Assembly: GCA_017935805.1 (NCBI GenBank)
Contig: JAGBGV010000010.1
Location: forward strand, 1-7,392
Origin: Clostridia bacterium
Lineage (GTDB): Bacteria > Bacillota_A > Clostridia > Oscillospirales > CAG-272
Direction of reading: 5' to 3'
Length of the DNA: 7,392 bases
Shown here: one piece after another, positions 1-7,366 of the stretch
Position numbering within the stretch: the first letter of the stretch is position 1
Layout of the letters: each line of letters begins with the position of its first letter
Translations under genes and position numbers: made by a program
The notes under the pieces: generated by a model
What the model was told of the DNA's origin: nothing
The model's database searches: none
What the model saw: only the letters and a program-made list of their open reading frames with translations

Positions 1-3000
1 AACAAGATGGAAGACGTAATCTTCGCAGGAGCAAGCGATAAGAAGCCCATGAGCTTTGCAGAGGTGTCCGTTACCTTTGACAACAGTGGGGAGAATAAGA
101 CTCTGCAGTCTGATTACGACGAGGTTACCGTTACAAGACGTTACTACAGAAGCGGGGAGAGTGTGTACTTCATCAACCGCAAGAAGGTTCGTCTTAAGGA
201 TATATATGAGCTGTTCATGAATACAGGTGTAGGCCGTGAGGGTTACTCCATTATAGGACAGGGCAAGATCGCAGAGATCATTTCCAAGAAGAGCGAAGAC
301 CGCCGCACCGTATTTGAAGAGAGTGCCGGTATTGCTAAATACAGATATAAAAAGAATGAATCCGAGAAGAGACTGAAAGAGACCGAAGCGAATATGGAGC
401 GCGTGGGAGATATTGAGCACGAGCTTTCTTTGCGCATCGGACCACTTGAGAGAGATTCTGAAAAAGCAAGACGCTACCTTGAGCTCTACAGTGAGAAAAA
501 GAAAACAGATATCTCACTTTGGATGTATGATTCGGTAAGACTGAAGAACGCCATCGAAAAGGCGGAGAACGATACACAGCTTTCTGCTCATGAACTTGAA
601 ATGGCAGAGGACTCAATGAAGCTGACAACAGCAAACATCGAGCGCTTGTACGAGCAGTCACAGAGCAATAAGGAAGCATCCCGCCGCAATTACGATGAGA
701 CATCAGAGACAACAAAAATGATGAACTCATCCGAGTCGGAGAGCAGACTTCTCACAAAAGAAAAAACACACTCGGAAAAGACTCTTGAGACTGAAAAGCG
801 TCTGTATGAAATGTCAGTCAGATCCCGCGACATGGAGTCTGACAGACTTGAAGGCATCAAAACAAGACTTGACGAGATCAACAATAACTACAGCGAAACT
901 TTTGAGAAAAACGAAGCGCTGTCCGCAAAGATAGCTGAACTTGACAGGGATATCAACTCTAAAACAGAAGAGCTTGAGAAAATGCTTGCTGATCAGCAGA
1001 CAGCAGAAGCGGCACTTACTGATCTCCGTGTGCGCTTGAACGTTCTTGAGAGCAATATCTCAAACCAAAAGAAGCGCACAGAATCAATTAATGCGGACAT
1101 CAGCAAGTATGAAGATGAAATCAAGGCTCTTGATAAGGTTGCCGATGCATCCCTGCGCCAGATCGAGGATTATAATAAGGTAATTGACGAGATCAACGAG
1201 AAGATCGGCGGAGTTGCAGAAAAACTGGAAACGCTTAATGCCGCCTACGAGGAAATTGAGGCTCGAGAGCGCAGAAAACAGGCAGAGATCGACTCCCTTG
1301 ACAGCCGTATATCAGCGCTTTCCCGTATGCAGGAACATTTTGACGGCTATAATAACAGCATCAGATATGTAATGAACGAGGCGAAGTCAGGCAGACTCAG
1401 CGGTATTCGCGGTCCTCTTTCATACCTCATTAAGGTTGAAGAGAAGTATATCGTTGCAATCGAGACTTCTCTTGGCGCCGCTATGCAGAATATTGTCACA
1501 GATGATGAGAACGCCGCCAAGTGCTCTATTGAGTCTCTGAAGCGCAATAATGCCGGTCGTGCAACCTTCTATCCTCTGACAACTATTCGCCCCCAGGAGC
1601 GTGGTCGTGACTATGACGGACTTGAAAGAAGCCGTGGCTTCATAGGTTGGGCTGATGAGCTTGTATCATGCGATGACGAATACAGAAATATTGTAAAATC
1701 ACTTCTTGCAAGAGTAGCGGTATATGATGATCTTGACAATGCCACAAATGCGGCAATAGCGAAAAATTGGCGTATCCGCGCTGTAACTCTTGACGGTCAG
1801 CAGATCAACTCCGGTGGCTCGTTTACAGGCGGTCAGACAAAGAGAGAAAGCGGTATGCTCTCGCGTACTGCCCAGATAGATACACTGAAGAAGGAATACG
1901 ACGCAGCAGCAGAGGAGCTTGCAAAGATTCAGGCTGAAGCAAAGGCAGCAAAGGCTGAGATCGCATCTGTTGCATCTGAGTCAGCAAGTGATGAAGAACG
2001 CAAGGGACTTATAGAAGCGCTTATCAGTGCGGAAAACAAGAACTTCAGCGACGCTGACGGTAAGAGAAAAGCACTTGTTGACCTGCTTGAAAGCATGAAG
2101 GCAGACAGTCAGAGCCTCCTTGAGAGCAGCTCAAGATGCCGCGATGATCTTGAAAAGCTTAATGAACTCATCACAGCACAGGCAGAGTTTATTGCAGAAA
2201 TATCCGATAAGAGAAACGATCTTGCGGGTATTCGCGGTGAACGTGAGCTTGAGGCAGCAGAGCTTACAGAGGAATCAAACGGGCTAAAGATCAGACTGGC
2301 AGAGCTTACTCGTGACAGAGAAGCGGCTGAATCCTTGTATAGCGATACTGAGGAGAGACTGAACGGTTTTATCGAAGAGTGCAAAGCTCACAGTGATGCT
2401 GTAATTTCACTTGAAGAGAGCATCAAGTCACTTATCAACTCTGCTGATATGAAGCTCAAAGAAGCAGATGACCTTAAAGAAAAGATCAGCGAGCTTACCG
2501 ATAAGCAGAAAAAACTGCAAGAGGCAGGCGACGAGATCGACATGCAGATCAGCAGACTTCGTCAGGCAGAACGTGAGCAGTCATCTAAGAAGGAAATTCT
2601 GTTCATTGCACATTCCAAGAACGAAAACAAGCTGAATTCACTTCGCGAGGATGAACAGAAGCTCAGTGCAAAAATGTGGGATGATTACGAGCTTACTTTT
2701 GCGGCTGCTGTTGCATTTGCTGAGGAAAACGACTGTCACGTTATCGTTGACGGTGAGCGCACTTCATTCGTTACAAAGCAAACTGAACTGAGAAACAAGA
2801 TCAGAGGTCTTGGCCACGTTAATGTTGATGCTATTGAAGAATATGTTGAAGTCAAGACAAGATACGAATACATAAAGTCACAGCTTGACGACCTTCGCGC
2901 ATCCAGAGAAGACATTCTCAAGATTCTCGGCGGCATCGAGGACGACATGAAGCGTATCTTCCTTGAAGCTTTTGAGAAGATCAACACATATTTCGGCGAG

Positions 3001-3426
3001 GTATTCCGTGAACTGTTCGGCGGAGGACACGCTGAAGTAAGACTTACAGATCCGGAAAATGCGCTTGAATCAGGTATCGAGAACAACGCGGCTCCCCCCG
3101 GAAAAACAATCAAGAACCTTAATCTTCTCTCCGGCGGTGAGCAGGCATTTATCGCAATCGCATTGCTCTTTGCGCTTATTAAGGTAAATCCGTCACCTTT
3201 CTGTATTTTCGACGAGATCGAGGCTGCTCTTGACGAAGTAAACGTAACAAGAGTGGGCAGATATGTTAAGAAATACGCAGACGAGATGCAGATCATCATG
3301 ATCTCTCACAGACGCGGAACAATGGATATTGCTGATACACTTTACGGTGTAACTATGCAGCAGAACGGCGTATCGAAGGTATTCACACTTAATGCCGCTG
3401 ACGACAATGAGGAACTCTTAAAATAA
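1..3426 (+). CDS. smc: Chromosome segregation/condensation ATPase SMC (5' end missing)
   Basis: SMC is the long coiled-coil ABC-type ATPase that, with ScpA and ScpB, forms the bacterial condensin that organises and separates chromosomes. The frame is open from base 1, and the ATG at base 7 is internal: it is the Met of the family's conserved KMEDVIFAG stretch. About 55-60 residues carrying Walker A lie upstream. Counting from that Met, one sees the Q-loop region [14 protein letters not shown] (79-92), a first coiled-coil arm to about 450, a hinge at about 466-610 ending in the glycine-rich [11 protein letters not shown] (600-610), a returning coil, [12 protein letters not shown] (935-946), [10 protein letters not shown] (1004-1013), the ABC signature LSGGEQ (1041-1046), Walker B with D-loop in [13 protein letters not shown] (1065-1077), and the H-loop SHRRGTMD (1100-1107). 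The visible 1141 residues plus the missing part match the usual length near 1190. The reading frame is intact to TAA. Identification is very secure. Confidence 0.98.
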   Translation, partial: NKMEDVIFAGASDKKPMSFAEVSVTFDNSGENKTLQSDYDEVTVTRRYYRSGESVYFINRKKVRLKDIYELFMNTGVGREGYSIIGQGKIAEIISKKSEDRRTVFEESAGIAKYRYKKNESEKRLKETEANMERVGDIEHELSLRIGPLERDSEKARRYLELYSEKKKTDISLWMYDSVRLKNAIEKAENDTQLSAHELEMAEDSMKLTTANIERLYEQSQSNKEASRRNYDETSETTKMMNSSESESRLLTKEKTHSEKTLETEKRLYEMSVRSRDMESDRLEGIKTRLDEINNNYSETFEKNEALSAKIAELDRDINSKTEELEKMLADQQTAEAALTDLRVRLNVLESNISNQKKRTESINADISKYEDEIKALDKVADASLRQIEDYNKVIDEINEKIGGVAEKLETLNAAYEEIEARERRKQAEIDSLDSRISALSRMQEHFDGYNNSIRYVMNEAKSGRLSGIRGPLSYLIKVEEKYIVAIETSLGAAMQNIVTDDENAAKCSIESLKRNNAGRATFYPLTTIRPQERGRDYDGLERSRGFIGWADELVSCDDEYRNIVKSLLARVAVYDDLDNATNAAIAKNWRIRAVTLDGQQINSGGSFTGGQTKRESGMLSRTAQIDTLKKEYDAAAEELAKIQAEAKAAKAEIASVASESASDEERKGLIEALISAENKNFSDADGKRKALVDLLESMKADSQSLLESSSRCRDDLEKLNELITAQAEFIAEISDKRNDLAGIRGERELEAAELTEESNGLKIRLAELTRDREAAESLYSDTEERLNGFIEECKAHSDAVISLEESIKSLINSADMKLKEADDLKEKISELTDKQKKLQEAGDEIDMQISRLRQAEREQSSKKEILFIAHSKNENKLNSLREDEQKLSAKMWDDYELTFAAAVAFAEENDCHVIVDGERTSFVTKQTELRNKIRGLGHVNVDAIEEYVEVKTRYEYIKSQLDDLRASREDILKILGGIEDDMKRIFLEAFEKINTYFGEVFRELFGGGHAEVRLTDPENALESGIENNAAPPGKTIKNLNLLSGGEQAFIAIALLFALIKVNPSPFCIFDEIEAALDEVNVTRVGRYVKKYADEMQIIMISHRRGTMDIADTLYGVTMQQNGVSKVFTLNAADDNEELLK

Positions 3427-3431
3427 TTACT

Positions 3432-3435
3432 GAGG
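3432..3435 (+). promoter_or_regulatory. Ribosome binding site of ftsY
   Basis: GAGG lies six bases before the ATG at 3442, within the 15-base smc-ftsY gap. It fixes the ftsY start, which also matches the family N-terminus (MGFF followed by a basic amphipathic stretch). The gap is too short to hold a promoter or terminator, which supports co-transcription with smc. Confidence 0.75.
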
Positions 3436-3441
3436 TTAAAA

Positions 3442-4386
3442 ATGGGATTTTTCAGCAAACTTAAAGACGGTCTTCTTAAGACAAAGAATGCATTTGTCGG
3501 ACAGATGAACGAGGTTGTAAAGAGCTTTCGCAAGGTAGATGAGGATCTTCTTGAGGAACTCGAAGAAATTATGATAATGGCTGATATGGGCGCACCTACA
3601 ACTGAAAAGGTTATTGACGAGCTTCGCGACCGTATCAAGACTGATAACATTAAGGACTCTGAACAGGTTAAGGACGTGCTTTGCGAGATTCTTACTGAGC
3701 AGATCGGTGAGGGTGAACCTCTTAACCTCACAACAACTCCGTCAGTTATTCTTGTTATCGGTGTAAATGGCGTTGGCAAGACAACATCTATCGGTAAGAT
3801 TGCCAATAATCTTAAAAAGCAGGGCAAGCGAGTAGTTGTTGCGGCGGCTGATACATTCCGTGCGGCAGCAATCGAGCAGCTTGCTATCTGGTGTGACAGA
3901 GCAGGCGTTGAACTAATCAGACAGAATGAGGGCTCAGACCCTGCATCTGTTGTGTTTGATGCTATAGCAGCGACCAACAAAAGAAAAGCTGACGTGCTGA
4001 TAATTGATACCGCAAGCAGACTTCACAATAAGAGCAATCTTATGGATGAGCTTGCGAAAATTAATCGTATTATTTCAAGAGAGCTTCCCGAGGCGGCAAG
4101 AGAGACACTCCTTGTGCTTGACTCCACTACAGGACAGAACGCTGTTATGCAGGCAAAGAAGTTCAAGGAAGCAGCCGAGATCACAGGTCTTGTTCTCACA
4201 AAGCTCGACGGTACTGCAAAGGGCGGTGCGGTATTCTCAATCAAGAACGAGGTTGACCTTCCCGTTAAGTTTATCGGTGTTGGCGAGCAGATCGACGACA
4301 TGAGACCCTTTGACGCAAAAATGTTCGTTGATGCGCTTCTCAAGGACGATCTTGATGAAATTGACGACGAAGAGGACGATGACTAA
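3442..4386 (+). CDS. ftsY: Signal recognition particle receptor FtsY (SRP GTPase)
   Basis: FtsY is the membrane-associated GTPase that pairs with Ffh to deliver ribosome-nascent chain complexes to the Sec translocon. The 314-residue protein has a short N-terminal helical N domain (about 1-95) without the long acidic A domain of Gram-negative FtsY, followed by the NG GTPase. Visible motifs are G1 GVNGVGKT (107-114), the insertion-box stretch [11 protein letters not shown] (137-147), G3 as DTASR (189-193), [11 protein letters not shown] (224-234), G4 TKLDG (253-257) with GTAKGG after it, and G5-like FIGVGEQ. Two small residues differ from the usual form: Ser192 where the family has Gly (DTAGR), and Ser228 where Ala is common. 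The last 13 residues are almost all Asp/Glu, an unusual tail. The ATG is preceded by GAGG at 3432-3435, six bases away. The gene starts 15 bases after smc, an arrangement common in Firmicutes, and its stop overlaps the rdgB start by one base. Confidence 0.97.
   Translation: MGFFSKLKDGLLKTKNAFVGQMNEVVKSFRKVDEDLLEELEEIMIMADMGAPTTEKVIDELRDRIKTDNIKDSEQVKDVLCEILTEQIGEGEPLNLTTTPSVILVIGVNGVGKTTSIGKIANNLKKQGKRVVVAAADTFRAAAIEQLAIWCDRAGVELIRQNEGSDPASVVFDAIAATNKRKADVLIIDTASRLHNKSNLMDELAKINRIISRELPEAARETLLVLDSTTGQNAVMQAKKFKEAAEITGLVLTKLDGTAKGGAVFSIKNEVDLPVKFIGVGEQIDDMRPFDAKMFVDALLKDDLDEIDDEEDDD
4371..4376 (+). promoter_or_regulatory. Ribosome binding site of rdgB, inside the ftsY acidic-tail codons
   Basis: AGAGGA lies nine bases before the rdgB ATG at 4386 and is built from the Glu-Glu-Asp codons of FtsY's C-terminal tail. 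Together with the TAATG stop/start overlap it suggests translational coupling of rdgB to ftsY. Confidence 0.65.
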
Positions 4387-5075
4387 TGACAAATATTGTT
4401 CTTGCATCAAATAACAAGAAAAAAATTGCAGAACTTGAAACTTTGCTCGCTGATTCGACGTCTGATATGGTGAAGGTGGTTTCTCTTCGCGATATCGGAT
4501 TTACCGATGACATTGTTGAAGACGGCAACTCCTTCGAGGAAAATGCACTTATCAAAGCAGGTACACCCGCAAAGCTTGGTCATATCGGTATTGCAGATGA
4601 TTCTGGCCTTGCTGTCGACTATCTTGACGGAGCACCCGGCATCTATTCCGCAAGATATTCAGGAGAGGGTGCTACGGACGAGAGCAACAGAGTGAAGCTG
4701 CTCAACGCACTTGAAGGCGTACCCACAGAGCAGCGCAGCGGAAAATTCGTGTGCGTTGCTGCTTTGGTTCTTCCGGAAGGAACAAGCTTTACTATTCCCG
4801 AAGAGTGGCGTATTTCAGACGAGCTTTCAGCAAAATCCGGTATACCTGCCGAGCGAGCTATGGTAGTTCGCGGAGAGTGTAAGGGAATTATCCTTACAAA
4901 GGAGCAGGGAAACGGAGGTTTTGGATACGACCCACTGTTCTACTATCCGGAATTTGGTGAAACATTCGCAGAGATAAGTGGTGAAAGAAAAAATCTTGTG
5001 TCTCACCGCGGAAACGCCATGCGTGAGTTCACAGCACGAATCAAAACAATTTTAGAAAACAACGGAGATAATTAA
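4386..5075 (+). CDS. rdgB: XTP/dITP diphosphatase (Ham1/RdgB family)
   Basis: The enzyme hydrolyses non-canonical purine triphosphates such as ITP, dITP and XTP to monophosphates and pyrophosphate, keeping deaminated bases out of DNA and RNA in the cytoplasm. Family motifs are in order: the N-terminal substrate loop ASNNKKK (7-13), EDGNSFEENALIKA (45-58), the catalytic/metal-binding ADDSGL (70-75), GAPGIYSARYSG (82-93), GGFGYDPLF (177-185) and SHRGNA (206-211). At 229 residues it is longer than the roughly 200 usual. The excess lies between the strand FVCVAALVLP (121-130) and MVVRGECKG (159-167), where most relatives have only a short turn, so this is an inserted loop of about 25 residues. 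It leaves all catalytic motifs intact. The ATG sits in TAATG with the ftsY stop, with AGAGGA nine bases upstream. Its own stop overlaps the next start in the same way. Confidence 0.96.
   Translation: MTNIVLASNNKKKIAELETLLADSTSDMVKVVSLRDIGFTDDIVEDGNSFEENALIKAGTPAKLGHIGIADDSGLAVDYLDGAPGIYSARYSGEGATDESNRVKLLNALEGVPTEQRSGKFVCVAALVLPEGTSFTIPEEWRISDELSAKSGIPAERAMVVRGECKGIILTKEQGNGGFGYDPLFYYPEFGETFAEISGERKNLVSHRGNAMREFTARIKTILENNGDN
5064..5067 (+). promoter_or_regulatory. Ribosome binding site of yhbY, inside the rdgB 3' end
   Basis: GGAG lies seven bases before the ATG at 5075, within the last rdgB codons. It confirms the start that forms TAATG with the rdgB stop. Confidence 0.65.
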
Positions 5076-5374
5076 TGCTTACAAGTAAACAGAGAGCAAT
5101 ACTTAAATCAGAAGCATCAAAGATGGATGCGATCTTTCAGATAGGCAAGGGTGGCGTAGGCGATGCTGCAGTAAAGTCTATTTATGATGCCCTTGAAGCG
5201 AGAGAGCTCGTTAAGATCAGCGTTCTTGATAATTCAGACGCAGACGCAAGAGAAGCAGCTGAGGAGATCGCCGCACAGACAGATTCCGAAGTGGTTGCGG
5301 TTATTGGAAGAAAGATAATCCTTTTCAAGGTTTCATCCAAGAAAGAAAAAAGAAAGATTTCCGCAATGATATAA
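5075..5374 (+). CDS. yhbY: YhbY-type CRM-domain RNA-binding protein
   Basis: This is a 99-residue single-domain protein of the YhbY/YqeI family, whose fold resembles the C-terminal domain of IF3 and which associates with pre-50S ribosomal particles in E. coli. The CRM domain fills the protein: the N-terminal LTSKQRAIL (2-10), the RNA-contacting loop FQIGKGGVGD (21-30) with its GxxG, DALEARELVKISVL (38-51), and the closing IGRKIILFK (77-85). The basic C-terminal tail (KKEKRK, 89-94) is short and variable in the family. Start and stop are well set: the ATG overlaps the rdgB TAA by one base and has GGAG upstream. In many Firmicutes this gene is followed by nadD and then yqeK; here yqeK follows directly. 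The role in ribosome assembly is inferred from the family. Confidence 0.94.
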   Translation: MLTSKQRAILKSEASKMDAIFQIGKGGVGDAAVKSIYDALEARELVKISVLDNSDADAREAAEEIAAQTDSEVVAVIGRKIILFKVSSKKEKRKISAMI

Positions 5375-5411
5375 GTGCGTGGTGCAGATGATCGAAAATT
5401 TCAAAGGAAAC

Positions 5412-6062
5412 ATGCTGACTGAACGCGACGTAGAGGAATTGAAGCTGCTTGTCAAGCCTTATCTGACTGATAAGCGCTACTCTCATACTTTGTGTGTGGC
5501 GGAGGAGGCAGAGAGACTTGGAGAAATATTCTTGCCGAGTCGGATAACAGAGCTGAAAATTGCCGCCCTGCTTCACGATATAACAAAAAAAGCAGATTTC
5601 GAAAAACAGTTGCATTATTGTGAAATATTTGGTATAATAAATAATGCACATCATAACATATCTCCTGATGTACTTCATTCAAAGACTGCAGCAGAGCTTG
5701 CAAAGCGTGATTTTGCGCATTATGTCAATGAAGACATATTGAACGCAGTCAGATACCACACAACAGGACGATACGGTATGAGTGTGTTTGAAGGAATCAT
5801 CTATCTTGCGGATTATATTGAACCGTCAAGAGTTCACAATAGTTGTAAGACAGTCAGAAAAGAGTTTTATGACAGAATATCCCGTGAAAATGACAAGCTT
5901 GCGGTTCTGTATGACACAATTATATGCACCCTTGATATGACGATACAATATCTTACCGACAAAAACGCTGTTATAGATGCGGATACCATAAATGCCAGAG
6001 ACTATTATTTGAAGTTGAAGACAGAGGCATCGGAATTGAAATGCGAGGATAATAATGAGTAA
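5412..6062 (+). CDS. yqeK: HD-domain bis(5'-nucleosyl)-tetraphosphatase (symmetrical), YqeK family
   Basis: YqeK proteins are metal-dependent HD hydrolases that cleave diadenosine tetraphosphate symmetrically to two ADP. From the preferred Met, the metal-binding set is complete: RYSHT (His25), LLHDITK (His55-Asp56), VLHSKTAA (His89), RYHTTG (His116) and YLADYIEP (Asp134). ARDYYLKLK near the end is also typical. The length of 216 residues is somewhat above the usual 185-200 because of a longer C-terminus. The frame is open further upstream, with GTG at 5379 and 5382 and ATG at 5388. I chose 5412 because MLTERDVEELKLLVKPYL matches where relatives begin and because AAAGGA (5403-5408) precedes it, though only three bases away. 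The earlier starts have no better site. The gene appears more AT-rich than smc and ftsY. Its last codons overlap the LCP gene by eight bases. Confidence 0.92.
   Translation: MLTERDVEELKLLVKPYLTDKRYSHTLCVAEEAERLGEIFLPSRITELKIAALLHDITKKADFEKQLHYCEIFGIINNAHHNISPDVLHSKTAAELAKRDFAHYVNEDILNAVRYHTTGRYGMSVFEGIIYLADYIEPSRVHNSCKTVRKEFYDRISRENDKLAVLYDTIICTLDMTIQYLTDKNAVIDADTINARDYYLKLKTEASELKCEDNNE
5610..5638 (+). promoter_or_regulatory. Candidate internal sigma-A promoter within yqeK
   Basis: TTGCAT (5610-5615), a 17-base spacer, and a perfect TATAAT (5633-5638) preceded by TG plus one base (TGGTATAAT, an extended -10). The -35 matches the consensus TTGACA at only three of six positions, but the extended -10 can offset this. 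The first transcribed base would fall near 5645, about 410 bases before the LCP start, so the product would be a transcript for the LCP gene and the following gene. It lies in an AT-rich coding stretch, so a chance match is possible. Confidence 0.35.
6045..6050 (+). promoter_or_regulatory. Ribosome binding site of the LCP gene, inside yqeK
   Basis: GAGGAT lies four bases before the ATG at 6055, within the last yqeK codons. It supports this start despite the eight-base overlap with the yqeK stop at 6060-6062. Confidence 0.65.
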
Positions 6063-7356
6063 TAATAACATTAATAACGACGATGTATCAATGTACTATC
6101 CTGACGGGGACTCGGCACATATGACTGACGACGATTTATCTACTCAAAAGATTGCAAAAAACGTAAGAAAAAAGCCTTCTTATTCAAGAAAAAAGAAAAG
6201 CAAGCCTCATTGGGTAATAATTGCCGTTGTTCTGGTTGTGTATGCTGTTTTTCTGCTTGTCGGCTCTTGGCTGCTTTTCTACAAGCCCAAGCAACCGAAT
6301 ACAGGAGACGTACCGTTTAATACTGACCCTGTAGATCAAACTCCCGATGGTAAAGACGATCCGCCTATCATTCATGATGATCCCGACGATAAATACAACG
6401 TACGCGAGGGCGTATATAATATCCTTGTCGTTGCTCATGATAAAGAGGCGCATCTTGCAGATGTAACAATGCTCGTTAACTGCGATACAGTAAATAATAC
6501 CATTTCCGTTATGCAGATCCCTCGTGATACGTATGTAGGGCTTCAGCTGTCAACAAATAAGATAAACGAAGCTTTTGCCCGTTACTACGGAAGTCAGTGG
6601 TCAGCGACTGGCGGTACAATGAAGGAAGTTTGCCTCGCAGCTCTCGATGATTATGAATCAATGCTTGAGCAGAATCTCTGTATAAACATTGACTACAATA
6701 TTCTCATGAATCTCAGCGGATTCAGAAATATCGTTGATGCAATCGGCGGTGTTCCGATATACGTACCTCACGAAATGGTATACGATGATCCTGCACAGGA
6801 TCTGTATATAAATCTTCCCGAAGGGTACAGAGTTCTGAACGGTGATGAAGCGGAGCAGTTTGTAAGATTCAGAGACAATTATGTTCAGGCGGACCTTGGC
6901 AGAGTCAACGCACAGAAGATCTTCCTTACCGCAATGTTCAACCAGGTAAAGTCTGTTATTAAGGATCTTGATATACCTGCCATGAACAGTCTTGCGACAG
7001 AGGTTTTCAATAACGTTTATACAGAAATGAACGTGTCGAACATCCTCTTCTTTGCAAAATTCCTTCTTAAAGTTGACCTTTCACAGATCAATATGACAAC
7101 TATTCCCGGTAATATAGCAGGCAATCACTATGTCGTAAACCGTGAAGCAGCGCTTGCAATCATCAATCAGTATTTCAATATTTACACAAAGAAAATTTCA
7201 GATTCGATTTTTGACAGAAACAGTCTTTTCTGTGATAAATCATCCGAAGACATACGCGCCGTATATTATGCAGACGCTGAAGACGCTCTCGACCATGTAT
7301 ATAATGCCGATGACATTAACAACGGCTCTATCGACATTCCAATTTTGAACAAATAA
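6055..7356 (+). CDS. LCP (LytR-CpsA-Psr) family cell-wall polymer ligase, membrane anchored
   Basis: LCP proteins transfer lipid-linked glycopolymers such as teichoic acids or capsule to peptidoglycan on the outer face of the membrane. The 433-residue protein has a cytoplasmic tail of about 50 residues ending in a basic KKPSYSRKKKSKP, one transmembrane segment (about 53-76, signal anchor, no cleavage site seen), a Pro/Asp-rich linker (about 80-113), then the catalytic domain. That domain shows YNILVVAHD (121-129), LADVTML (134-140), IPRDTYV (155-161), TNKINEAFA (167-175), IDAIGG-like VDAIGGVPIYVP (227-238), YDDPAQDL (243-250), the VRFR pair of arginines (270-273) and DLGRVNAQK (280-288). These include the Asp and Arg residues that bind the pyrophosphate. 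Roughly 130 residues follow without a motif I recognise. The usual Gly in the first motif (GxD) is Ala here. The acceptor and polymer cannot be told from sequence. Start set by GAGGAT at 6045. Confidence 0.93.
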   Translation: MSNNNINNDDVSMYYPDGDSAHMTDDDLSTQKIAKNVRKKPSYSRKKKSKPHWVIIAVVLVVYAVFLLVGSWLLFYKPKQPNTGDVPFNTDPVDQTPDGKDDPPIIHDDPDDKYNVREGVYNILVVAHDKEAHLADVTMLVNCDTVNNTISVMQIPRDTYVGLQLSTNKINEAFARYYGSQWSATGGTMKEVCLAALDDYESMLEQNLCINIDYNILMNLSGFRNIVDAIGGVPIYVPHEMVYDDPAQDLYINLPEGYRVLNGDEAEQFVRFRDNYVQADLGRVNAQKIFLTAMFNQVKSVIKDLDIPAMNSLATEVFNNVYTEMNVSNILFFAKFLLKVDLSQINMTTIPGNIAGNHYVVNREAALAIINQYFNIYTKKISDSIFDRNSLFCDKSSEDIRAVYYADAEDALDHVYNADDINNGSIDIPILNK

Positions 7357-7357
7357 C

Positions 7358-7362
7358 GGAGG
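7358..7362 (+). promoter_or_regulatory. Ribosome binding site of the last, truncated gene
   Basis: GGAGG lies four bases before the ATG at 7367 and one base after the LCP stop codon. It is the strongest site in the window and shows that a new coding sequence begins here. Confidence 0.75.
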
Positions 7363-7366
7363 AAAT

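Noticed and set aside
7..9. ATG at base 7 as the true start of smc
   Set aside because: It is the internal Met of the conserved KMEDVIFAG stretch. The frame is open to base 1 and Walker A is not in the window, so the gene begins upstream.
335..730. Minus-strand 131-codon frame opposite the first smc coiled coil
   Set aside because: It is an antisense shadow of coiled-coil codons; no motif or start signals.
2736..3299. 187-codon open frame on the minus strand opposite the smc head domain
   Set aside because: It lies wholly within highly conserved smc coding sequence. The predicted protein is Ser-rich and low in recognisable motifs, as is typical of the antisense shadow of Glu/Lys-rich genes, and there is no ribosome binding site or promoter to support it.
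3427..3441. Possible terminator or promoter between smc and ftsY
   Set aside because: The gap is 15 bases and holds only the ftsY ribosome binding site; there is no hairpin with a T-run.
3342..3980. 212-codon open frame on the minus strand across the smc-ftsY junction
   Set aside because: It is antisense to the smc 3' end and ftsY, whose reading frames carry clear conserved motifs. The composition is Ser/Thr-rich and no family is recognisable.
4004..4303. Plus-strand 99-codon frame within ftsY
   Set aside because: It is out of frame with the ftsY G3-G5 motifs and shows no ribosome binding site or family resemblance; it is a shadow frame.
5393..5401. Small inverted repeat GAAAATTTC before yqeK
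   Set aside because: It is four paired bases around a single-base centre, expected by chance in AT-rich DNA. There is no second copy and no link to a known operator.
5325..5703. Two overlapping minus-strand frames opposite yqeK
   Set aside because: The sense strand encodes a complete HD-hydrolase metal site in this stretch. The antisense products have no recognisable domain.
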